Source: Candidatus Pacearchaeota archaeon (GTDB lineage: Archaea > Nanobdellota > Nanobdellia > Pacearchaeales > GW2011-AR1). From it: 49,233 nucleotides of DNA. The position numbers were made by a program, and so were the translations under genes. The stretch covers positions 1 to 49,233 of the forward strand of contig JAGVWS010000011.1 in NCBI GenBank assembly GCA_018304165.1. The letters are read 5' to 3'. Positions 41,847-49,233 of this stretch are shown here, piece by piece. Within the stretch, counting starts at the first letter, position 1. Every line of letters begins with the position of its first letter. The notes under the pieces are model-generated. The model was given only the letters and a program-made list of their open reading frames with translations, did not search any database and had not been told where the DNA came from.

Positions 41847-43096
41847 TTTGATTTTAAAAGCCACTTCCAAACAGGTATTATCTTTATTTTTTTTCCATCT
41901 ATTTTTATTTCTTCTTCCTGATCTAATGTTAAGATGAGGCCTTCAGAAAGGCCATATTTCTGCATGGAATCCAACAATCCTTCAATTTCTCTATTTTTAG
42001 TGGCAGGATTGTTAAGGTTTGTCGATACTTGTATAGCTTGAGTTATTTTCAAGCCCCTTTTTATTACAAAATCGCATTCTCTTTTTTCAAGATGATAATA
42101 GACATCTAAACCATGCTTAACTAACTCTATAAAAACTAAATTTTCCAGCCTTTTTCCTTCATTTTCAGTAAAATTAAAAGCCACCGTTCTTAAGAAACTA
42201 TTATCCATGACATAAAATTTTGATGATGATACCTTCTGTTTCTTTATTGAGTAATCGAACTTAGTTATTGTTGATGCAATAAACACGTTTTTTAAGTATT
42301 CAATATATTTCTTTATCATGCTTAAACTCTTTATACTTGATACTTGTTTCAAAGTAGCATAAGAATATGTTCTGCTGACATTAGAGAAAAGATAAAGGAT
42401 TAAATCATTCAGCTCTTTTACTTTTCTTATGTTATATCTCTTTATTATATCTTTGTTTATTATATCTTCAAAGTATTGTTTGGACAGGCTTAGATCGTCA
42501 TTTTTAATAATTAAAGGAAATCCGCCGGTCTTAAAGTATTCATTAAATGCCTTAAAGACTTCTACTCTCTCGCTCGTGGTCTTGTATTCCGGATTTATTT
42601 TTTTTAGTTTTAAAAATTCTCTGAAAGAGAAGGGCAACAGCTTTATTATTTTATTTCTGCCAGTCAAAAAAGTTGATATCTCAGAACTCAACAGATTTGA
42701 ATTTGAACCAGTAACGAACACCTTGATTTTTTTTGCATAAAGATTATTTACCCATCTTTCCCACGATTTAGCATCCTGTATTTCATCAAGAAAATAAACG
42801 ACTTCCTCTTTCCCATATTTTTCCGCTACTATCTCCTCAATATGAGAAAAATTTTCAATATTAAAATCTGAGAATTTTATATCATCAAAACTCAAGTAAA
42901 ATAACTTCTGTTTAATATTTTTAGATATTATTTTTAGGAGTGAGCTTTTCCCGCATCTTCTTATACCCGTTATAATAACAATCTCATTGCCTTTTAGAAA
43001 TTCATCTATAGAAATTTCCCGATCAATAAGATTGTCCATCTTTCTAAAAAGTTCTTGTTGGTCATTAATTACTTCTCTTAGCTTGTCTTTTTCCAT
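41843..43096 (-). CDS. AAA_14/DUF4143 ATPase, copy 2
   Basis: A 417-residue relative of 7592-8839. Walker A GIRRCGKSSLL, Walker B EVVYFLDEIQ, sensor FVTGSNSNLLSSE and the arginine segment TFLTGRN are intact. The DUF4143 part ends with an ERRECDFV-like patch (EKRECDFVIKRG, then TQAIQVS), the nuclease-like fold. GTTTATAAAG centred at about 43125 gives a leaderless ATG. It is flanked on both sides by copies of the start of the receiver gene, so it may have arrived by recombination at that sequence. Confidence 0.85.
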   Translation of the reverse strand: MEKDKLREVINDQQELFRKMDNLIDREISIDEFLKGNEIVIITGIRRCGKSSLLKIISKNIKQKLFYLSFDDIKFSDFNIENFSHIEEIVAEKYGKEEVVYFLDEIQDAKSWERWVNNLYAKKIKVFVTGSNSNLLSSEISTFLTGRNKIIKLLPFSFREFLKLKKINPEYKTTSERVEVFKAFNEYFKTGGFPLIIKNDDLSLSKQYFEDIINKDIIKRYNIRKVKELNDLILYLFSNVSRTYSYATLKQVSSIKSLSMIKKYIEYLKNVFIASTITKFDYSIKKQKVSSSKFYVMDNSFLRTVAFNFTENEGKRLENLVFIELVKHGLDVYYHLEKRECDFVIKRGLKITQAIQVSTNLNNPATKNREIEGLLDSMQKYGLSEGLILTLDQEEEIKIDGKKIKIIPVWKWLLKSK

Positions 43097-43228
43097 AGCT
43101 TTTGCAAGATTTTCTTCTTTATAAACCTTTCTTTTCTATTTAATAAGGCTTTATAAATATATGTTAAACAGTAAAGAAAGGTATTCTGTTTAAATTAGTA
43201 GAAGCTTTTATTGAATCAGCAATTCACG

Positions 43229-43279
43229 TTAATGCTTTAGGTCATCTTCAACAATAATGATGGAGAGGGAGCGGGTCAT
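43229..43279 (-). pseudogene. Truncated N-terminal copy of the receiver-like gene
   Basis: Encodes MTRSLSIIIVEDDLKH-stop, beginning in an ATGA overlap with the gene at 43276. The first 40 nt closely match the start of the decayed receiver gene at 41846, on the other side of the ATPase gene. Confidence 0.65.
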
Positions 43280-43641
43280 CTTCTTTTCCTTTTTGATAAA
43301 ATTGGTGTATAACATGTGTCTTCTCTCAAGGTCCTTGGATTTCCGCTATCTATATATTTCCTAAAGGTCATACTAAAATATCTATCCTCCGCCTCACCAT
43401 GACCAGCATAAGTTACTCTAGTTACTCTTCCTGGACCGTATGGATGACGGCCCATGAAGCATCTTACTTCAAACCTTGGGAACCTTCCGTTACTATCACA
43501 CCTAGACAAAATTTTAACGAGACAATTATTAGCTGAATCTTCATATTCTTCACTCTCTAATCTTCCGGACTTATAGGTTATTGATTGTCTATGAAAAACG
43601 GTTGAAGGACATTTAACTTGGAGGAGTGTTTTTGAAGTCAT
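43276..43641 (-). CDS. Second-unit operon gene 3: unrecognised protein
   Basis: A 121-residue basic protein with several Cys (about positions 11, 40, 48, 61 and 110) and a strand-rich middle (RFPRFEVRCFMGRHPYGPGR, then VTRVTYAGHGEAED). ATGA overlap with the preceding gene. No family recognised. It occupies a similar place to the small proteins of the GHKL operon. Confidence 0.65.
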   Translation of the reverse strand: MTSKTLLQVKCPSTVFHRQSITYKSGRLESEEYEDSANNCLVKILSRCDSNGRFPRFEVRCFMGRHPYGPGRVTRVTYAGHGEAEDRYFSMTFRKYIDSGNPRTLREDTCYTPILSKRKRR

Positions 43642-43925
43642 CTTCTCTTTCCTTCAAATTTTTTTCTATACTCTTCTCTCAACCCGGAAAAATCTTCTCC
43701 GCTGTTTATCCTATCAAAATAATCATAGCATTCTTCCAAAGTCGTCCGTCTTCTGCAGCCTTTATCAAGAGCTACCCCAAATGCTACACCCTCGGCAGCT
43801 ATATAGTGCCATAATCCATAATTGGCTCTTCCGCGAAGTATATTCCAGCCAATGGTTCTCGTTATAAATAACTCTTCTAAATAACCAATATTTTTATGCC
43901 TAAGAACACCATGTATAGAAGTCAT
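43638..43925 (-). CDS. Second-unit operon gene 2: TLEE-domain protein
   Basis: A 95-residue protein whose C-terminal two thirds match operon genes 1 and 2 of the GHKL locus: WHYIAAEGVAFGVALD, then TTLEECYDYFDRINSGEDFS, GLREEYRKKFEGKRR. This homology ties the second locus to the first. Function unknown. Confidence 0.68.
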   Translation of the reverse strand: MTSIHGVLRHKNIGYLEELFITRTIGWNILRGRANYGLWHYIAAEGVAFGVALDKGCRRRTTLEECYDYFDRINSGEDFSGLREEYRKKFEGKRR

Positions 43926-43937
43926 TTTCTTTCCCCC

Positions 43938-45209
43938 TTAAAAATTATAACTTACCGCTAGAGCACCAGAAATTGTGCCCCTAGCATCTTCAGGTTTAGT
44001 ATAGCGAATGCCAAGATGAACAGCCCAGGACTCATTACCATTCTTATCCTTGCCACCGCTAAGCAGAGTGGTATGATATTCTAGGTTACTGACGTCGCTG
44101 TTAGAACTCTGGTTATCAAGATAAGAAGTCCTTCCAATCTGGAATTTGTTATGGGTGAGGAAGTTATGACTAATATCTCCAAGGCCGACAGCTATGTCAG
44201 TCTTTAATGTTCTGTCGCTTATCCCTGGATTAGAATACTTAATATCAAAGCTGAACTTTCCGGCTTCTCCGCTATTTGAAGCTGCAGCTCCGAAGAAATC
44301 AAACTTGAATGGATCACTGCCAATGCCAAAAGGGAATGTAGCATCACCGTCGCCAGCAAGGAAGCCAGTAATGGAATTGAATAATGTGTCCTGGACACCA
44401 TTAACAAAAGCACCACCGGGAGTTTTATCACCAAATCTAATCCTAGCTTCAAGTCCATTATTTAAACCCTCACCATTCTCAAAAATTTTAGCATGAGCCC
44501 AAACCTTATAACCCTCGAGAGCACCACTACCCCACTTATTATGAGCAGAGATATTGAAAGTATCTAAATCATTAATTCTATGACCACCAACAGCAATGCC
44601 TGAATTCTCGCTTGTGTTCCAGATAAGAGCATAACCAAAATTGCCCTCACTATCAAGAGTGAATTGGGGCCTGACATTATCCTTGTCCTTTAAAACATCA
44701 GAAAATTTCAGTCCAATAGCGCCAGCAATACGATCATCAAGAGGCTTGGCTAAGTCCTGAACTTCAAGATTCCAGAAGTCAAGCCACTTGCTATCTTTAT
44801 AAGATTTTTCAATGAGAGCGCGGCTGTTTGTATCACCAGAACTCTTAATCTCTTCAGTACCAGCATTAAATCTGAAGCCTGCTAAATCATTGTAAATTTC
44901 ACCAAGAGCCAAATCAGCACCAGTTATTCTGGAGTCGCCTTCGTCCCTGAAAGCAAGCTTTCCAAAGCCATTGCTGACAATAACATGAGATTGAAGATTA
45001 CCATGACCATCAGAATAGCCCCTGGTAAGAATATTAATTGGGCCGCCAGCTCTTTCAACGGCAGGAGCCTGCTCAATAGCAGCCTCTAAATCAGACTGCT
45101 CCTTGATAATTTCGTCGTCATCAGCGAGAGCAAGAGCACCAACGGCGTAAGGCATGACAGCAGCACTAAGAGCGGCAGCGTTAGCGATTTTTTTGAATTT
45201 GTTTGTCAT
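43938..45209 (-). CDS. Exported beta-barrel-like protein
   Basis: About 423 residues from MTNKFKKIANAAALSAAVMP, a signal peptide ending near YAVGALALA. Upstream Mets are unlikely because the TATA box (45282-45289) covers the frame's first Met. The mature chain is full of alternating polar/hydrophobic strands (FSFDIKYSNPGI, WAVHLGIRYTK) and ends GALAVSYNF-stop with a terminal Phe, as in outer-membrane barrels and some porin-like surface proteins. An outer barrel is surprising for an archaeon; a strand-rich surface or extracellular protein is the safer reading. First gene of the second-unit operon. Confidence 0.7.
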   Translation of the reverse strand: MTNKFKKIANAAALSAAVMPYAVGALALADDDEIIKEQSDLEAAIEQAPAVERAGGPINILTRGYSDGHGNLQSHVIVSNGFGKLAFRDEGDSRITGADLALGEIYNDLAGFRFNAGTEEIKSSGDTNSRALIEKSYKDSKWLDFWNLEVQDLAKPLDDRIAGAIGLKFSDVLKDKDNVRPQFTLDSEGNFGYALIWNTSENSGIAVGGHRINDLDTFNISAHNKWGSGALEGYKVWAHAKIFENGEGLNNGLEARIRFGDKTPGGAFVNGVQDTLFNSITGFLAGDGDATFPFGIGSDPFKFDFFGAAASNSGEAGKFSFDIKYSNPGISDRTLKTDIAVGLGDISHNFLTHNKFQIGRTSYLDNQSSNSDVSNLEYHTTLLSGGKDKNGNESWAVHLGIRYTKPEDARGTISGALAVSYNF

Positions 45210-45371
45210 TTTGTTTGTCTTCCTCATCATCTCATGGCTTGTTGTAACCACTTCATGATAACAGGATATCAGAAAAATCACAATATAAACATTTCCATTA
45301 AACTATATAAATTAGTATAAATCTATATATATTTTAGAAAAGTTTAAATAGTACCTCTTTTTTAACGCTCT

Positions 45372-46259
45372 ATGAAGAGAAAATTAGTTCAGCAGGGCGC
45401 CAGCACTTTAATGATTAGCCTGCCTTCAAAATGGGCCAAGCAGTTTAATTTAAAGAAGGGCGATGAAGTTGACATTAATGAAAAGGATAAACTGCTTATT
45501 ATAGCAAAAGAGAGCACCAGCGGAGATAAAAAAACAGCTAAAATTGATGTTTCATCATGGCATCCGCTTATTAATCGCTTGTTATTATCTTATTTCCTCA
45601 AAGGATATGATGAAGTTGAGATTCATTATTCCAATCATGAGCAGGTGAAAAGGTTCCAAAAGGATATCCTAACAACCGAATTATTGGGGTGGGAAGTTAT
45701 CAAGCAGAGTCCCGGAGTATTGGTTGTCAAGGACTTGACCGCTGGAGAAATGGGAAATACTGATGACGTTTTAAAGAGGCTGTTCTTCATGCTTGATAAT
45801 ATGTGCGGAGAACTTATTGAAAGCCTTGAGAAGAAACATGATGCAGGGGTTATTGAAAGCGACAAAGTAATTAATAGATTTGTTTACTACTGCTTAAGGC
45901 TTTTGAACAAAAAAGGATATAAAGAATATGATAAAACTTCGCAGGTTTACAGCATAATAACACTTGTTGAAGAAACCGGCGACTTATTCAAGGACATTGC
46001 AAAGAAGAAGTTCAAAGCAATGAAGGATGACCTTGCTGCGCTTAAAGATATAAAAAACTCGTTCGCATTATTCAAAGAGGCATTCTTTAATTTCACCCGC
46101 GAGGTTGAGATAAAGCTCGCTCACAATTACGAAAAAATAAAAAAAGAAATTCATCCTAAGAGCGAGATTGACTCATACCTTCACGCTATAAATGGCAACA
46201 TAATAAGGATGAATAATGAGCTAATGATGATGAATGTTGGCTCTATTTCTGTTCATTAA
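45372..46259 (+). CDS. AbrB-PhoU regulator, copy 2
   Basis: A 295-residue paralog of 29691-30608: AbrB domain (LVQQGASTLMISLPSKWAKQ, GDEVDINEKDKLLIIA) plus PhoU helices. GTTTAAATAG (about 45343-45350) gives a leaderless ATG. It diverges from the beta-barrel/TLEE operon and precedes MNT/HEPN copy 2, the same context as copy 1. Confidence 0.88.
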   Translation: MKRKLVQQGASTLMISLPSKWAKQFNLKKGDEVDINEKDKLLIIAKESTSGDKKTAKIDVSSWHPLINRLLLSYFLKGYDEVEIHYSNHEQVKRFQKDILTTELLGWEVIKQSPGVLVVKDLTAGEMGNTDDVLKRLFFMLDNMCGELIESLEKKHDAGVIESDKVINRFVYYCLRLLNKKGYKEYDKTSQVYSIITLVEETGDLFKDIAKKKFKAMKDDLAALKDIKNSFALFKEAFFNFTREVEIKLAHNYEKIKKEIHPKSEIDSYLHAINGNIIRMNNELMMMNVGSISVH

Positions 46260-46351
46260 TATAGACAATGGTCTCGTAAAAGTTCGCTTGAGCTTATTTA
46301 GAACGCTATAGTCTTAGAAAAGTTTATATAGGGCTTATAATATTCATAATA

Positions 46352-46930
46352 ATGAAGAAATCAATTAAAGGCGTAAAAGTAGAAGAATTTGAGAGGGCTT
46401 ATAGGAAAACTTTGGCATGGTTCTTCGCCTTTCCAGAAAGAAAAACAGGACTTACAGAGCTTTCTAAACTAATCAAATCCTCAAAAACAGCTACTAAAGA
46501 AGCTGTAGAAACTCTGATTAACAATGAATTTATTAACAGAGAAATTGCAGGCAAGGCATGGATTCTATCAGCTAACGAAAGAAATAAGCACTTCCAAATC
46601 AAAAAAATTCCTTATCACTTGGATAAAATTTATGAATCGGGAGTCATAGAGGTTATTTATCAAATTATACCCCAGCCGAGAGCAATAGTTTTATTTGGAA
46701 GCTATAGGCATGGAGTTGATACTGAGGAAAGTGACTTGGACATCGCTGTGGAAGTCTTGGGAAATGAAGAGTTCCGGATAAGGAAGATTGTGGCTATTGA
46801 ACAATTGGGTTACAGAAAGAACATCCCTGTTAATATTCATATCTTTTCCAGGAATAAAATCGATATAAATTTATTTTCAAACATTGCCAACGGGATAGTG
46901 CTTGATGGATTCTTGGAGGTCAGGCCATGA
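46352..46930 (+). CDS. MNT-type nucleotidyltransferase with N-terminal HTH, copy 2
   Basis: A 192-residue protein: winged helix (GLTELSKLIKSSKTATKEAV) then the MNT core IVLFGSYRHGVDTEESDLDI with GS and D-x-D. TATA GTTTATATA (46321-46329) is about 26 nt upstream. Overlaps the HEPN gene by 4 nt. Confidence 0.85.
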   Translation: MKKSIKGVKVEEFERAYRKTLAWFFAFPERKTGLTELSKLIKSSKTATKEAVETLINNEFINREIAGKAWILSANERNKHFQIKKIPYHLDKIYESGVIEVIYQIIPQPRAIVLFGSYRHGVDTEESDLDIAVEVLGNEEFRIRKIVAIEQLGYRKNIPVNIHIFSRNKIDINLFSNIANGIVLDGFLEVRP

Positions 46931-47349
46931 GAACTAAATTTCCTGATAAGAAAAGGGCGTTGAGTGTTATCGCTGCTTCAGAAAAAGAAATGAAATACAC
47001 ACTTAATCTGCCAGTCAGTGAAGAGTCTGCATTTAATATCATAAGAAATATTTATGAATGCTTCAGAATGCTCGGAGACGCTCTATTAATATCCAGAGGC
47101 TTTGCTTCTGAAGACCACGCAGAGCAGGTAACAGAACTTCAATCAATACCTGTTAAAACTGATAGGCCTGTTAAGCTGATTGATTCGCTTAGAAAAATAC
47201 GCCATAACATAAATTATTATGGCTACATTCCATCAATAGCTGAAGCTGAAGATGCAATCTCAATAACTAAAGCATGCTATTACCAGTTATTAGAATCTAT
47301 TAAGAAAGAAATAAAAATGAAGGTGATTAGGAAATTTTCGCACCAATAA
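46927..47349 (+). CDS. HEPN domain protein, copy 2
   Basis: A 140-residue HEPN protein with the R-x4-6-H-type motif in LRKIRHNINYYG (Arg-His-Asn), usual for HEPN ribonucleases. ATGA overlap with the MNT gene, the standard toxin-antitoxin arrangement. It differs from copy 1, whose motif is absent. Confidence 0.82.
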   Translation: MRTKFPDKKRALSVIAASEKEMKYTLNLPVSEESAFNIIRNIYECFRMLGDALLISRGFASEDHAEQVTELQSIPVKTDRPVKLIDSLRKIRHNINYYGYIPSIAEAEDAISITKACYYQLLESIKKEIKMKVIRKFSHQ

Positions 47350-47380
47350 GTTACCTCAAAACCAGGAATAATCAACTAAT

Positions 47381-47468
47381 ATAGATAATTCCCTTGATTG
47401 TAGCACCTGTTTTAGAATTATCTATCACGGAAATTCTGGACAAATCTGTGCTACAATTACCAGAATTT
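47381..47468. ncRNA. Candidate structured RNA: chained pseudoknot
   Basis: Three perfect inverted repeats are interleaved: A ATAGATAATTC 47381-47391 with GAATTATCTAT 47415-47425; B ATTGTAGCAC 47397-47406 with GTGCTACAAT 47448-47457; C AAATTCTGG 47431-47439 with CCAGAATTT 47460-47468. Order A-B-A'-C-B'-C' means A crosses B and B crosses C. This is visible in sequence; a structured RNA or a recombination site is inferred. Confidence 0.55.
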
Positions 47469-47616
47469 ACGATAGCTTGTAAAACGCTGCTCTAAGCTGC
47501 ATGCGGGTGTCTGATATATTAATTAATATCAAGAGGGTTGTTTATAATAATTATAAAGGCTATTGATAATAGTTATATTGAAACTTAGTGTGGATTTCCG
47601 CTGCTCACCAAATGAA

Positions 47617-49233
47617 TTATTTCTCTTCAGCCTTATCCTTTAACGGCTCAATCCTTTTAGGTATCTTCCGCCAGCCGAGCCTTAAACCTTTCTCGTAATT
47701 TTCATCTGGATGATTATTTATCTCCCATTTGTAATTTGGAGGGTCATTCTTATGGTCTGGATTCTCCCTATAAATAATGTCCTTACTTCGTATTGGAATA
47801 CCAGTATAATTAATCAAGTCACCATTAGAATTGTAGAGGCCAACGGCTAACGTCCTGTTCGTTATCTTATTGGCTGCTGGAATGTCAAAATTCCCTACGT
47901 CATGAACATTAACCGCTGATCTGAAAGAATTATACTCTGGAATTACCCTTGAGTCATCTTCTGGAAATACGACTATGCTTCTGAGATCATGAGAAACCCT
48001 TCCCATCTCGTCATCAACCCTTCTGAAATTCAATTTTTCAGCCCCAAACCACCCGATAGTTGCTCTTCCAAGCTTTAATTGCTCTGAAGTATTATCCTTA
48101 TCAGGAATCTTGCCAACTACTACTGGAACTAATAGCCTGGCAATGACTGTATTTGGATTGTCATAAACAATGTCCTTTCTTCTATCTTCTTCTCTGACAT
48201 CATGATTGTCTGGGGCATAGACTTCAATCGCTATATTCCTTACATTGCCAAATTCTTCTCTTGGAGGCAATTCAATTGTCGGCCAGCAAAATCCAATCAT
48301 TGAGGTTTGAGCTCCATATTCACTAGACCTGTTATAACCTGAAGGGTAGATGCTGAAGTCCTTGCCTTCAAATCCCTCAAAATAAATCCTTCCCTTCAAA
48401 GTGCCAATAGAGCTGGAATTAATGCTATCTCTTTTCTTTCTGGGAATTTCTCTGGCATTAATAGTAGCAAATAATCCTCTAGGGCTTCTGCTCCTGTATT
48501 CTTCTTCAGGAATTAGAATAAAATCACCAGCGTCATGATATTCTGAAACATAGGGCTTTTCATTAGCAGAACTTTCACCAACAAACATGACATTGGCTCC
48601 TAACTCTAATAAATTATTACCAATGGCTATGTTCTTGCTGTCCCAATCAGAGGTAACAACAACTGAAGTTTCTGAAGCTCTTGCTTCCAAACTTTTCTCC
48701 TTATTGTTAGCCATGATTCCAGCTCCTACTGCGAGTATCCCTCCAATAACCGTCATGCCTACCATTGGATGCCAATAATTCCAGTAAGAGCGATCCGCCT
48801 TAGCTTTATCATTAAAGTCTCTGGACAAATCCTTAACAGTCCTATATCTTTCATCAAGGTCGGGACTCAAACAATTTCTAATTATTTTGCGCCATTTTCT
48901 TGGAACTTTTTTTATGGCTTTCTTCAAATCATTAATATCAGGTATTTCTCCAGTAAGAGCATAATACATATCAGCACCAAGAAAGTGAATTTCTGACTGC
49001 TCATCATGAATACCTGAAGATGAACGAGGATCAGAAATAGACTTGTTCAAATAAGTTGTAACTACTTCACATCTTGAATTATCACCAATCCTCTTAGCCA
49101 GAGCAAGGTCAGTAAGCCTTCCTTTTCCCTCAGAAGTCACGAGAATATTCCTGGGAGTAGGATCACGATGATAAATACCATTCTCAACTAAGTAACGCTC
49201 GCCCTCAATAACATCAGTAAAAACACCAATGAA
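47617..49233 (-). CDS. Membrane-bound Ser/Thr protein kinase, truncated by the window edge
   Basis: The frame is open from 49233 and continues beyond the window. The visible part starts near the catalytic loop YHRDPTPRNILV and LTDLALAK (DLA in place of DFG), then the C-lobe (LSPDLDERYRTVKDLSRDF), one transmembrane helix (MVGMTVIGGILAVGAGIMA) and a long extracytoplasmic domain of about 360 residues with two CW-type strand clusters. The annotated GTG at 49140 is an internal Val. It is the counterpart of the kinase at 31982-33628 and faces MNT/HEPN copy 2. Confidence 0.85.
   Translation of the reverse strand, partial: FIGVFTDVIEGERYLVENGIYHRDPTPRNILVTSEGKGRLTDLALAKRIGDNSRCEVVTTYLNKSISDPRSSSGIHDEQSEIHFLGADMYYALTGEIPDINDLKKAIKKVPRKWRKIIRNCLSPDLDERYRTVKDLSRDFNDKAKADRSYWNYWHPMVGMTVIGGILAVGAGIMANNKEKSLEARASETSVVVTSDWDSKNIAIGNNLLELGANVMFVGESSANEKPYVSEYHDAGDFILIPEEEYRSRSPRGLFATINAREIPRKKRDSINSSSIGTLKGRIYFEGFEGKDFSIYPSGYNRSSEYGAQTSMIGFCWPTIELPPREEFGNVRNIAIEVYAPDNHDVREEDRRKDIVYDNPNTVIARLLVPVVVGKIPDKDNTSEQLKLGRATIGWFGAEKLNFRRVDDEMGRVSHDLRSIVVFPEDDSRVIPEYNSFRSAVNVHDVGNFDIPAANKITNRTLAVGLYNSNGDLINYTGIPIRSKDIIYRENPDHKNDPPNYKWEINNHPDENYEKGLRLGWRKIPKRIEPLKDKAEEK

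Overview
The window looks like a contig from a small-genome DPANN archaeon, most likely near Woesearchaeota/Pacearchaeota; that placement is an inference. Supporting it are archaeal ribosomal proteins L7Ae, S28e, L24e and S10, Kae1, archaeal AbrB-PhoU regulators, AT-rich DNA, and TATA boxes that repeatedly sit about 26 nt before the start codon (leaderless mRNAs). Bacterial-type gyrase GyrA/GyrB is also present, as in many DPANN genomes.

Layout. 0.2-13 kb is mostly housekeeping: two small membrane or secreted proteins, gyrA and gyrB, the L7Ae-S28e-L24e cluster, a DUF4143 ATPase, kae1 without a usable in-frame start, an HNH endonuclease/DNA methyltransferase locus with a zinc-ribbon gene, DUF192, a metallopeptidase and DUF167. 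13-23 kb holds a gene broken by one in-frame TGA, a secreted beta-helix protein, an SNase-lamin-tail nuclease, rps10, tRNA-Ser(GGA), guaB, an MFS exporter, an FmrO-like rRNA methyltransferase and a nucleotidyltransferase pair.

23.5-34.3 kb is the most unusual block. A minus-strand operon of eight tightly overlapping genes (29532 to 23520) is built around a GHKL ATPase; the other seven are unrecognised. Next to it lie a plus-strand AbrB-PhoU regulator and an MNT/HEPN pair, then a minus-strand transmembrane Ser/Thr kinase operon. The same order recurs at 43.2-49.2 kb: a minus operon sharing a paralogous domain, AbrB-PhoU, MNT/HEPN and a minus transmembrane kinase that runs off the window. I propose this repeated neighbourhood as an undescribed multi-component signalling or conflict system.

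35-43 kb is an accessory zone. It has an RHH/MazF toxin-antitoxin locus, a glycolate/lactate-oxidase-like operon whose Fe-S ligands are largely lost, a thioredoxin-like membrane protein, a RelE-type toxin-antitoxin pair, two wHTH proteins, a second DUF4143 ATPase and decayed fragments of a receiver-like gene.

Across the window runs a family of small elements (60-160 bp) made of tandem hairpins with variable, compensating stems and conserved linkers. One interrupts mazF (90 bp, TA duplication) and one interrupts a receiver gene (162 bp, TTGACA duplication); removing either restores the reading frame. Another forms the 3' end of guaB, and a related-looking 93-bp insert follows tRNA-Ser. Separately, 47381-47468 and 27-144 contain interleaved inverted repeats able to form chained pseudoknots.
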